Part shown: positions 33,157-44,051 of the stretch, piece after piece
Position numbering within the stretch: position 1 is the stretch's first letter
Layout: every line of letters starts with the position of its first letter
Source: Flaveria trinervia
Lineage: Eukaryota > Streptophyta > Magnoliopsida > Asterales > Asteraceae
Assembly: GCA_025506515.1 (NCBI GenBank)
Contig: CM046443.1
Coordinates: forward strand, 19,421,228-19,485,227
Reading direction: 5' to 3'
DNA length: 64,000 nt
The notes under the pieces: generated by a model
Told to the model about the DNA's origin: nothing
Seen by the model: only the letters and a program-made list of their open reading frames with translations
The model's database searches: none
Made by a program: the position numbers and the translations under genes

Positions 33157-36100
33157 ATGGCTGACCTTACACACAGAAATGATCCTCACTTTGCCATGCA
33201 GCTACACAGACAACACAATCAGGTTGCTCTGTTATGCTCTGACAAAGATCCTCATTTCTCAGAGGTTTGCCGTTTCTTGTCTTTGTCTCACTACTTCACC
33301 TCCCTAACCATTGATCCTCCTCTATATGAGGATCACTTGCTTGAATTCTGGAAGACCTGCCAAGAGGTCATTATGGATGGGGAGAAGGCACTGTCTGCCA
33401 CGGTGCAGGGGAGAACAATTTTCATCACTCCGGCCATCATCAACCGACATCTTCAGCTGGATGATGAAGCAGGTGAAGTGTTCTTCCAAAAGAAGCGGTT
33501 AATCATTCCTTCGAGCAGATGGGCTATGAAGGAGATTTCTCTGTAAAGACCTTCAGGAAAGGGAAGGTCTCATCCCAGTGGAAATACCTGCTCCATGTGG
33601 TTATCCACAGCTTATCAAACAAGCATGGTGGATGGGACCAGATTCCTGAGGATCTCTCCTTTATAGTTCATGGGATGGTTCAGGGGGTCAAGTTCAGGTA
33701 TTCACAATTTGTTTATACTAATTTACTTGCAAACTTAGACTCCTTAGAATATTACATGTTTCCTAGATATGTTCAACACATTCTTAACTGTGAACTGGGC
33801 TCACAGTTGAGGGAAACAGGCAATATTCTTAAACTGGGACAGATGAAGCCCGGCATCTTTAAAATTATGAAGAAGCCAACTGTAGGCTTCTCAGGGGTAG
33901 AAACAGCCCTAGTCCCAAAAATGTTAGAGCTCATTGCTCAAGGTGACAACATAGCAGTCCAAGCTAGTGTTGAACCCACACCTACTGCTCTCCTACCCTC
34001 TTCACAACCTCCAATATTCATCACCTACAAAAGAAAATCCCAACGAACCCTGCTCAGGCTATTGAGTCTGTGCAGGCCCCCAAATACTCAACCTTACAGG
34101 AAGAAGTGGACTCCAGAGCTCCCACTTCTCCTGAGGAGCAAACCACTCCCATTACTTTACCTATCAGGGCTGAGGTTCCTCAAGCTCAACCTGATGAGCT
34201 CATTAGCCCAACAACTGTAAGCCTTCACTCTGAGTCTCAACACTCAAGTGAACAACCTTCAGGGGATAGCTACCATCCCCAGCCTTTGGATCTAAACCAA
34301 CCAATTCCCAACCTATCTTTTACACTGATGAAGACTTAGGATTCAGTGAGTACCATGAGTCTCTCTTCTCCTCCCCTACTCAAAGAGAGATGAGTACCTC
34401 TGACTCTCCTCAGTCTATCCCTCATCAGTCACCTATTACTGAGGTGGACACATCTGAACCTGTTCAGGATGTCCATATGGAAGAGGCTCTCACTTTTGAA
34501 AGTGATTACATCATTAAGACCTCAACCATGGCAACTCAGCCCATTGGCATCTTAACTGAGGTTGCCAGTGAGCAGAGGAAAACCAGCAGCCAAGAAACTC
34601 AAGCTGGTGGTGAGAGAAGGGACTTTGGTCCAATCCTCTCATCCCCCAGTGATTCTTCTGATGAAGATGAGGGGAATTTGAGACTAAAGGTACAAAAATT
34701 GTCACAAACATGCACCTATCTAGTCTCTAAGGTTAGTCACTTGGAATCTCAGGTGACTACCCTGCAAAACAGGGTCAATGATCAGCAACTCCAGATTTCA
34801 TATCTGCAGGACAAACTAGCTGAGAGACCTTTAAGGAGAGCTCAACCAGGAACACAAGAACCTGTGGAAGTGACTGATTTATCCTCCAGCTCACCTATGC
34901 AAGTGGGTGATGCTACCAAAAAGGGGAGAAAGTTATCACAACCACAGAACCTGGGAGTTTTTCAAAGAGAATGGACATAGAGGACTCACCATCCTCACTT
35001 GCTGTTGTGCATTCTCAGCAACTTCCTCAAGTTCACATTAATGTGGACTCTATAGACTCTCTCATCAGGAGTCTCTTTGAGGAAGGTATACCAAGGGCTG
35101 TCTCATCTCCACCACATGGAACTGGCAACTATATCATCAGATGGAGGTATGATGATGACAGAAGAGCCCTCATACTTCACAGAGTTCAAGGCCAACAAGA
35201 AGTCTTTCAGTTCCAAAGCCTGAGCTTCTATGAAGGACTGGATTTAGTCAACATGCCACTTGTCAATCCAAGCAAATCTAGACAAGCTGACAGGCTGGCT
35301 CAAAGAATCCAAGACAGGATCCTTGCAGAGTTCTCTCTAAGAAGGAGACTTAGGCAATCAGGCAATGTCATCGGTCAACTGATGATGCTGAGGTGGACCC
35401 TAAGATTAGTTTCATAGGGGAAACCTTGGCTGAAGGCCCAGTGGCAGAACCTGAGACCCTTGTCTCACCATCAACAACTGCTGCAGAGGTCCAAACTCCT
35501 GAGACACCTGCTGGTGAAGGTGTCTCTCAGCCTCTCTCTGGCCAGAGCATGGAAGCTACACCAAGCAATGAAGGCCAAGCCTCAATCCACCCTGAGTCAC
35601 AAAGGTCTGTTGGTGACAAAGGGAAAAGGATAATGACTCCTGAGGAAATTGAGGGAAGAGGAGAGAGAGGAAAAGGAGGCTAAGGGGAGAAAGTTCTTCT
35701 GGGTCATCAAAATTCATGCAAGCTGCAATCAGGGCTGCCCCAGACCAAATACTCAAAATGATGAACAAAGGGCAGTCAGGATTAATTATTTACAGACCAG
35801 GAACTATGATGTTGATGAAATCATCTCCCTCCCCTTAGAAGAGTTGAATGAACTGGCTGACATGGAAGTGTCAAGAGAGATAAAGGAGAAAGAGGATGCA
35901 AGGTTACTTCTCCAATTCAAAGAGGAGAGGAGACAGAAAAGACTTCACAAGCATACTCCCACTCTCTCTCCAGTTCAAGAAAGTCCTGCACAGGAAGATG
36001 TGGCTCCACAAGAACCTCAGGTAGATAAAGAAGAGGATAGAATCAAAATGATAAACTACCTGAGTGCCACAGGCTTCTATCAGGCAAATACACTTCTTCC

Positions 36101-36980
36101 CCTGTCCTATGACTTCATTGAGTTCGAGTACTTAAAGCAACTTGAGCTTGAGTTAGTCAAAGAAAGAAAAACAACCAAAAGGAAGCTAAGGGAAGAAGCT
36201 GCAAAGTCAAGAGCCATCATTCAAAAGAATGCAAAGAAGTCTGCTGACAGACAAAGAATGATGAGCTTCTTGAAGTCATATGGATTCTCCGGAAGGAGAC
36301 TTGGTCCCATGTCTCTATCTACAATGGATGAGCATATAAGGGTAATCAAGCAGAAGATTAAAAGTGGTGAACTCATTGATTTGCACTCTCTTCCAAGTCA
36401 AGTCCCACCTGAAGTGGAGGTCAAGTTTGAACAACCAGAGACACCTGAACCAGAACCTCCAGCTGAGCCTCAGCAAACTTCATCTTCTGATCCAAGACAG
36501 GGTCAAACTCCCTCTCCTTCTGAACCTGTGAGGGAGGAACACCCAACTGAGAAAGACACTGATGATCAACATGGTGCTGCAGACCAGTCTTCTCAGTTAA
36601 AGACATTAAAGAGGAAGAAGAAAATGGCCTCTAAACCAAAGACTAAAAAGAAGAAGCCAAAGTCATCTACCTCTACACCCCAGGCTGAATCAGATCAACC
36701 TGAGGAAGTGCATGATGAGGCAGCCCAATCAACTCCTATGCAAGTGGCTCCTCTAGCAACCGAGACACCCATTCTATCCTGGACTTACTCTACCAATCCA
36801 GAAAGATGGAATGTTATCAGAGATCAAGGTGTTGAAAATGTCTACTCATGGCAAGACATAATCAACTTACCTCTGCATGATCTCTTTGAAATGAGAAGAT
36901 ACTATGAGAGTCTTGATGATCCTGACCATCAAATGAAGAAAGGGATGGTCTTGATTATTCTGAAGACTACAAACATTTAA
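33157..36980 (+). pseudogene. Element E additional ORF after pol (unknown function)
   Basis: ATG 33157 opens a globular N-terminal domain of about 230 residues (EDHLLEFWKTCQEV, IFITPAIINRHLQLDD, then after a 1-bp shift near 33510 SSQWKYLLHVVIHSLSNK, WDQIPEDLSFIVHGM, MFPRYVQHILN). A long low-complexity Pro/Ser/Gln/Glu region follows, with coiled-coil segments (about 34690-34830 and 36090-36240), Lys-rich stretches (KRKKKMASKPKTKKKKPK near 36609) and a C-terminal part ending RYYESLDDPDHQMKKG. I see no signal peptide or membrane span, so it is not envelope-like. The N-domain matches that of element D in order and motifs. About five frame breaks split it. Confidence 0.7.
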
Positions 36981-37022
36981 AGATCTTCTAAGTGTTTTGG
37001 TAGCATCAGCCTAGGGGGAGTT

Positions 37023-37811
37023 TGTAAGGATTCCTGAAGTCTGATGCAACCCAAAACTGCCTAAGTGTTTCAGCAACATGCACTAAGTACTGAAGTGAAG
37101 AATGCTTCGGAAGATTTACACAAAGCATTAGAAAATACTCTAAGTGTAATATCTTCCGAAGCCAAGACCAATATCTTCCGAAGCCTAACATGAAGTCTTC
37201 CGAAGCTTGAAGAGACAAAGTCTTCCGAAGCTTCAACCTATGAAGACAGATTTCTTCCGAAGACTTTTAGTACACATGCTTTATCTGATGTACTGTTCCA
37301 TAAAGCACCTTTTCCGCTGCGTCTCTGATAAGTCACCAACTTACAAGAGTTGGTGAAAAGGTTCATGCTTTTGGTAACTGTACATTGAGGTCTTGAGTCT
37401 GAAACTTTCCACTTTATGTACTTTATCCTTTTTGTAATGTATAAGGATGTGAGCTATGGCATGTCATAGTCACAAGGTCAAAAGGCAGATATGCCTTTTG
37501 ATCCTACAATTGATTTTGTTAGTGTCTAGTCAATTGTATCCAGCTGGCTTTCATAGTATAGCCGGCTGTAGGTTGTAGTATAAGTATTCCAAGTTCTAGT
37601 ATCTTTCTTAATGCTTTGTAACACTTGTAAAAGAACTTGAGAAAGCAATATACTGCTCCCTTGAAAACTATACTCTCTTGTTGTCTCTTGCTATACTTGT
37701 GTTCTCTGCATCACCTTTGGTTACCTAGTTCACTGTTTGATTAACGTTTAGTTAATCTTCTCATTGTGTTGTTGTGTTGTAATTGTGTTCAAGCCCTTGA
37801 ACGATCCTGCA
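37023..37811 (+). repeat. Element E 3' LTR
   Basis: 789 bp, preceded by the tract AGGGGGAG. It is nearly identical to 25393-26181. The difference pattern (4 substitutions, two 2-bp indels) sets the relative age of the innermost insertion. Confidence 0.94.
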
Positions 37812-39771
37812 CCTGTGGAGTATTTGATTTGGAATACTGCAATATGTTCCCTATTAAACTCCTGCTGTGCTCCTGTCAACAGTCACCACCTGGTGGTACT
37901 GCTGATGATGATGATAATTGCAGTACTCCTCTTCAGGTTTAGTGATCAGCTGCCTGATTCAGCTAGACCTGATGTTCCTGTAGCTCCAGTAGCACCATCC
38001 ACAACAAATGCTGATGAGATCTCTTCGAATTCAACTTCCTTTGAAACCATCCACTGATTGGTTTCAAGGAAATGATTCACCATCACCATCTGTTACTGCT
38101 GAGCCTGCTACAAACACTTGCACAGATCTCATTGTGTATCAAGATCTGAAGAATCACCCTATGTCTCAAATAATTGGTGATATCACTGCTGGAGTATCAA
38201 CAAGAAGTGAATTGTCAAAATTCTGCTTCTATGCTCTCTTCATCAGTCAGCAAGAGCCAAAGAATTATCACATTGCTTTAAAGGACAATGGCTGGGTTGA
38301 TGCCATGTAGCTTGAGCTTCTTCAGTTCAAGAAAGAGCAAGTGTGGGAACTGGTTCCTCTACCTCCAGGTAAGTGTGCAATAGGCACTAAATGGGTGTTT
38401 AGGAACAAAACTGATGAAAATGGGATTATTGTTAGAACAAGGCCAGACTGGTTGTTCAGGGGTTTGCACAAGAAGAAGGTATTGATTATGATGAAACCTT
38501 TGCCCCTGTAGCCAGACTGGAAGCAATTCGATTGTTTTTAGCTTATGCTGCTTATCAAAACCTAAAGTTTTTCAAATGGATGTCAAAAGTGCATTTTGTA
38601 TGGAAAAATTAAAGAAGAGGTTTATGTATGTCAACCTCCAGGCTTTGAGGACAATAAACATCCTAATTGGGTGTATAAGCTTGACAAGGCTCTTTATGGG
38701 TTAAAACAAGCTCCTAGAGCCTGGTATGAGACATTATCAAACTTTCTTCTGGAAAATAATTTCACTAGAGGCTCCATAGATAAGACTTTATTCATTAAGA
38801 AAGCTGGGCAGCATAATCTACTTGTTCAAATTTATGTAGATGATATCATTTTTGCATCATCTGATCCACAGTTGTGTGATGCCTTTACAAAGTTGATGCA
38901 ACAGAAGTTTGAAATGAGTGCCATGGGAGAATTAAAGTTCTTTCTGGGGTTGCAAATCAAACAAAAGGCTGATGGAATTTTCATTCATCAGTCCAAATAC
39001 ACAAAAGATCTTTTGCAAAAGTTTGATTTACAAAACTGTAAGCCTGTTCTACCCCCATGTGCAGCACCACACAACTGGATACAGATCAGAAAGGTAAAGT
39101 GGTTGATGAAACACTTTACAGATGTATGATTGGGTCCTTGATGTAAACAGCTTCTAGACCAGATATATGTTTGCTACATGTGTTTGTGCTAGATTTCAGG
39201 CTGCACCTAAAGAGTCTCATCTGATTGCAGTCAAGAGGATCTTTAGATATCTGCAAGGCACTCCATCTCTAGGTTTATGGTATTCTACTGGACATTCTGG
39301 TAAATTAGTTGCTTTTTCTGACAGTGACTATGCAGGGTGTAAGTTGACAGGAAATCAACTTCTGGTGGATGTCAATTCCTAGGCAACTGCTTGATTTCTT
39401 GGCAGAGCAAGAAACAGACCTCAGTTGCTACATCAACTGCTGAAACAGAGTACATTGCTGCTGCAAGTTGTACATCTCAGGTACTCTGGCTTCAAAACCA
39501 ACTTTTGGATTATGGCATTACAGAGACTAAGACTCCAGTGTTAATGGATAGTGCTTCAGCTCTTTGCATTGTCAAAAATCCAGTCCAGCACTCTAGGACC
39601 AAACATATAGAGATCAGACATCATTTTATAAGGGATTGTTTTAAAAAAGGTCTGATTGATCCTAAGTTTGTGCCTAGTGCTGATGAGCTTGCAGACATTT
39701 TTACTAAGCCTTTGGATAGTTCAACTTTCCAAAACCTGGTGTTAAGGCTTGGTATGCTGCAGCTAGAATAA
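37812..39771 (+). pseudogene. Element D reverse transcriptase and RNase H (pol continues after E)
   Basis: After E the acidic linker continues, then RT: QIIGDITAGVSTRSEL near 38168, ALKDNGWVDAM, a TAG near 38309, KWVFRNKTDENG, FAPVARLEAIRLFLAYAA across a frame change, LDKALYGLKQAPRAWYETL near 38677, the catalytic YVDDIIFAS near 38834-38860, and MGELKFFLGLQIKQ. RNase H is open at 39391-39771: WQSKKQTSVATSTAETEYIA, NPVQHSRTKHIEIRHHFIRD, ADELADIFTKPLD, ending GMLQLE and stop. In-frame damage is moderate. Confidence 0.88.
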
Positions 39772-40533
39772 GTGACAACTACTGATGATCTTAGTAATAA
39801 GTACTGATGATCATTAGTAACTATGTCATATATAAGTACTGATGAGCTCTTTTATCCTCAGCAGTTTTTATAACTACTAAAGGCTAAATGTCTCACAAGT
39901 ACTGAAGTACTTCATCTGTTCTAAACTACTGATGTAGTTACAACTACTGATGCAGCTACAACTACTGCAATCAGTAAAAACAGATAAGTACTGATGTCCT
40001 ATGAAACAACTGAAATCAGCCAAAAAGGCTGATGAATGTGTTGAGGACAGTATGAAACAGCTGAAAAGCTAAGAATTGACGAAAACAGCTGAAGAGAACT
40101 TTCTCTTCAGTCGTTTTACAACTGCTGTTTCATTCTAAACAACTGAAGCAAAACCATGTCTTCAGTAGTTTTATAACTACTGATGACTAATACCAAGTCT
40201 TCAGTTGTTTACAACAGTGATGACAAAACACTGTGCTCAGTAGTTTCATAACTACTGATGACAAACACCAAGTCCTCAGTTGTTTCAATCATCTGAAGTC
40301 AAAACCACGGTCTTCAGTAGTTTTCTAACTTCTGATGCCTAACACCACGACTTCAGCTGTTTCAACGTCTGAAAGGATAATACCATGTCAACGGTCGTTT
40401 AAAACTACTGATGACTAACACCACATCCTTCAGTCGTTTTATTACCCGCACCCTATATATACCCCTGACCTAATCCTTCAATGCTTCATCTTCTTCAAAC
40501 CTAACGTTCCTCTCCAAAACTTCCCTCCTCTCA
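39772..40533 (+). promoter_or_regulatory. Element D spacer between pol and the additional ORF: motif array plus putative internal promoter
   Basis: There is no gene. From 39775 to 40440 the sequence is packed with ACTACTGATG, AGTACTGAAG, CTTCAGTAGTTTT and CTTCAGTCGTTT units in both orientations. This is the same vocabulary as D's LTR and differs from E's. TATATATA at 40454-40461 follows, then a C/T-rich leader of about 70 nt and ATG 40534 (CTCAATGGCG). The layout is that of a promoter. Use in vivo is inferred. Confidence 0.6.
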
Positions 40534-42344
40534 ATGGCGTCCATGCAAATTAAACCGCGAAACAACTGTGTTGCCTACCTCACTAAATCGCCTGTCTGGA
40601 CTAAGTTCGATACTGCTATCGATCTTATGGTTCAGTCCCAATACAATACGGCATTTCTTCTGAATCCCATACTACATGCCGAATCCCTTCAACAATTTTG
40701 GATGAACGTTACTATTACCACTGGGGAGAACAACACACCATCTCTCCAGTCGGTCGTCAACAACAAAGAAGTAGTCATCACTCCTGCAATAATCCGCCAA
40801 ATTCTTCATCTGAATGATGCTAGTCTCATGCTGGATATCCGAAGGGCACCACAGATCTATCCTTTGCCCAACATGGATATCAAGGCGATCTCAGTGCCTC
40901 CACTATCATGAAGAAACACTTTAATGACGCTGAGCGCCTAATTTTTCACATGGTGAATGTATGTTTGGCCCCTAACACGTCGTCTTGGGATCAAATGTCG
41001 ACAAAATGGCAGCAAGTAATGTATTCTATTCTTGAGCAACAACCACTAAACTTTTCAGAAATAATATTTTCGGAGCTCAAGGACATGGCTCAAAAACTAA
41101 CTGCCAACCGTTGGATACTATATCCACGGTTCATAATGGCCATCATTACAAACCAGCTTAATGCTGAGGGACTTGTTGGCTTGGGAGTCCCTGCTACGGC
41201 TGTTGTGCCGGAAGTATACTCCCGGCACAACTCTGACCAGACACTAAAAATGGCTGCCAAGCTGCGAAAACCCACGTAGCTGGAACCACAGCCACCACCT
41301 CCAAATCAAAAGTCCCCACCAAACCCACCAAAAAGAAACCCAAAACGGCTACTCAGGGAATTGAGTCCCCTGAGGATGCCCCTGCACCACAAACGCAGGA
41401 TATATCCACTAGTCTAAACCCCATAGTGGATACAATGATTCTTCCAGCCATAGCCGCTCAGGCCTCCTCTCAACAGGAGCCTGCAGCAACCACACAAGGG
41501 GTACCTACATATCTGGGATCTTCCTCACTTGTGGGGATTGCCATTGAAGAACACCCACCTCCCCAGGTGCACACTGCTTCTATCTCTTCACCCCAAACAA
41601 CCGCCCCTCACAGCCCAACTTTAATAGTTGCACAAGTGCTGACTCAACTGCACTCCTCACCCCCTCCCCAGAAACCACTTACTACTGGGAATACCTCTAG
41701 AATTGAGGGGGAGGAACACAGTGCACTTGAGAACCCACAACACAGGGGTTTACCACTTCTATCTCCTGGTGTAGACAAGGAGCTTAGAATATCTAGTAAG
41801 GCTGCCACCTCCTCTGACTCAGCACATGATCAGAATGAGGCTGGTAACATTGCTAAGACCTCACTAGAGGCAACAGCTGATGATGGACACTGTCCTGAGG
41901 CTGGAAGTCCCCAGTACCAAGCACAAGGGGCACATGCACCAACTGGTCTACACCCAGTGCATGTAAATCCTGCTCTAAGCAGGAGGTCAGATGATTCAGT
42001 TTCAGCTGATGATGACCTGGGCTTTTTCTACGATGTTCTTGCCCAGAACACAATCCTTGAAGAGAAAGTCAGTAGGCTGCAAAACCTACTTGATCAACTC
42101 TCCAAGGAGAAAGACCATCTGCCTCTACCCACCCACAGATGGCACCTTCACTTGAAGGTTCCCCAAACACTGAGCCACTCCAAACTCAACCACCTGCCTC
42201 TGCTTCAGACCCTATTTCTCTGAAACAGAACCCTCTTGAGCAAATAGGTGCTGTACTTCAAAATTCCCTCCCTCTCATCACACCCATAATCACTGATATT
42301 GTGACTAAAGCCATTGATGAGAGGCTTCCTCAACTTTACAGCCC
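40534..42344 (+). pseudogene. Element D additional ORF, N-terminal and linker part
   Basis: ATG 40534 opens the conserved N-domain (NCVAYLTKSPVWTKFDTAID, ESLQQFWMNVTI, VVITPAIIRQILHLND). A 1-bp change near 40890 leads to AERLIFHMVNVCLAPN, SSWDQMSTKWQQVMYSILEQ and RWILYPRFIMAIITNQLN. A further change near 41275 leads into a Pro/Ser/Thr/Gln-rich linker (41300-42230) with an FYDVLAQNTILEEKVSRLQNL-like coiled coil near 42027-42100. It aligns in motif order with the element E protein (FW, ITPAII, WDQ, PR). No transmembrane segment is seen. The function is unknown. Confidence 0.68.
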
Positions 42345-43835
42345 TTGATTGATGCTGCTATACAAAAGACTCTTTCTGCGGTACAAACCCCTTCCACCAA
42401 TGCATCCAAAAAGGGGGAGAGTACTGCAGTGAAAGAAAAGAAGAGGAAAAGAACAGAGGAAGAGAAGGAAGCGAAGCAAGCCCAAGAGGTGGAGAAAGAA
42501 CAGCAACCACTGCTCACCTACAAGCGAAAGAAAGGTGCTGATGATCATATTGCTGAAGATAAAGCCTTGGAGCTACTGATAAAAGAGGCTGATGCCGAAC
42601 ACAGCAGATCAATGGACAACATCATTGATCAGCTGTTTAGGCAAGGCCATGACACCAATAAACTTGACTCTGAGATTCGACGATTAGAGATTGAAGAAAT
42701 CCAGAATAGATGGGCAAGTTATGAAGTGTTAGAAAGAGAAAGGCTTGAGATCATGATTAGATTTATTGCAAAATATCTTGGAAGATCAATGATCGAAATC
42801 AAAGCTTGGTCCAGGGACAGTATCTTGGCAATCACCACCAAGATCTGTTCGTCTGAAGCATATACTAAGGGGCTTGTTATTGAAGCTTTAAATGAAGTGG
42901 GTGCTGGGAGCAGGACTGAGCTAGCCAAGCAATCAAAAGCCACACTCACCTCAAGAATGCTAGAACAGCCTGTCAACATTCCCACACCAAAACCACCCAA
43001 ATCACAACCCACCAAACCAACTCCCTTACCCTCAAAACCCATAGCCGATGATATACCCTTGAAGAAGAAGAGAAGGGTATTGAGGCTAGAAGATGATGAA
43101 GAAGATGATGAAGATAGGCTGCCACTCTCAGCTGTGATTCAGTTGCCTAAGGCCACAAGTCACTCCTCAGCAATTACTCCTGAAGTCCAAAGACAAATGG
43201 TTAAAGTGAAGCTAGAAGAAGAAGAGCTTCATAAACAGCATGATGAGGAATTGCTTAAGAGAGTTGACAAAGCTTATGCAGCCACATCTTCTATCATCAA
43301 TATGAAGAAGCAAGCCCTCAGACTTTACACTCTCAGGCATACCTTTCAATATCAAAAGGAAAGGGTGAGGATTTGGCCTGATCCCAGGGTCTCTCACAGA
43401 ATTCATAAGAAAATCATACCTCAGAGATACATTGGCCAGGTGAAAAAGATCGTAGATGAAGTGATCTCTTTGGTCTTTGTAGTTTCACCCTGGGAAATCC
43501 TAGAGGACTTCAAGAAAGCCTACAAAGCTAATCTAACCCCTCAGAAGATGCTGGAAAACAAAATAGTGAAAAAGGGGTTAGTTTACAAGAGGCTTGAGGA
43601 AGTCAGGAAAAATGAGCTCCAGTTGTTCCTAGAGGGTAATCACCCGGATGAGTTTGCTTACAGAATAATAACAACTGTGGAGCTAAAGAATGGGAAACAG
43701 GCCAAATACCTGTCTGAGTATTATGGGCCTGAATCATTGTTTGAAGGAGGTGCTGAAGAGCTAACCATGGAGGAACAAATCACCTTCCTTGAGGCCTACA
43801 CAAGAGAGTCGTACAGACTCATTATGGGGAAGTAA
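42345..43835 (+). CDS. Element D additional ORF, C-terminal part (open, 496 codons)
   Basis: An unbroken frame continues the accessory protein. Near 42430 it has a basic stretch KEKKRKRTEEEKEAKQ that looks like a nuclear localisation signal. An alpha-helical region (DSEIRRLEIEEIQNRW, YEVLERERLEIMIRF) and a Pro/Lys hinge with KKKRRVLRLEDDEEDDED near 43062 follow. The C-terminal domain is folded-looking and rich in charged residues (RIWPDPRVSHRIHKK, SPWEILEDFKKAYKANL, EFAYRIITTVELKNGK), ending at YRLIMGK. The long, open, charged and membrane-free sequence argues against an envelope protein. The true start is upstream at 40534; the ATG here is internal. Confidence 0.7.
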   Translation: MIDAAIQKTLSAVQTPSTNASKKGESTAVKEKKRKRTEEEKEAKQAQEVEKEQQPLLTYKRKKGADDHIAEDKALELLIKEADAEHSRSMDNIIDQLFRQGHDTNKLDSEIRRLEIEEIQNRWASYEVLERERLEIMIRFIAKYLGRSMIEIKAWSRDSILAITTKICSSEAYTKGLVIEALNEVGAGSRTELAKQSKATLTSRMLEQPVNIPTPKPPKSQPTKPTPLPSKPIADDIPLKKKRRVLRLEDDEEDDEDRLPLSAVIQLPKATSHSSAITPEVQRQMVKVKLEEEELHKQHDEELLKRVDKAYAATSSIINMKKQALRLYTLRHTFQYQKERVRIWPDPRVSHRIHKKIIPQRYIGQVKKIVDEVISLVFVVSPWEILEDFKKAYKANLTPQKMLENKIVKKGLVYKRLEEVRKNELQLFLEGNHPDEFAYRIITTVELKNGKQAKYLSEYYGPESLFEGGAEELTMEEQITFLEAYTRESYRLIMGK

Positions 43836-44051
43836 ATCTCATGAATGGGATAACAACTCTGTGTCCAGTTCCCCAAAACAGAGTTCCCATTCATACCCTG
43901 CCAAACAAATATCTGAGATTTCTTCCCAGGCCGGAGCTTACATGGGTCATCTTCTCTACTGATCAAGAAGTTAAAAGACCAACATTTTGCCAACAATAAG
44001 TGGGATAATAAATAATTTAGAGGTTTTGGCTGCATTGGTTCAGGGGGAGTT

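Larger units (their letters stand above)
25393..37811 (+). mobile_element. Element E: SIRE/Maximus-type Ty1/copia, innermost and youngest
   Basis: It runs from TGTAAGGATTCC at 25393 to CGATCCTGCA at 37811, with CCTGT at 25388-25392 and 37812-37816. Both LTRs are 789 bp and differ, by my count, at 4 substitutions and two 2-bp indels. Order: LTR, primer site, gag, protease, integrase, RT, RNase H, spacer, additional ORF, GGGGGAGTT tract, LTR. Despite the youth shown by the LTRs, at least eight single-base losses break the reading frames. Confidence 0.94.

Noticed and set aside
37764..38057. Open frame running from the element E LTR end into D
   Set aside because: It crosses the insertion junction and its target duplication, so it is a chance fusion.
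40534..43835. Envelope gene of an endogenous retrovirus
   Set aside because: No signal peptide, membrane span or glycoprotein features are visible; the sequence is basic, coiled-coil and nuclear-looking.
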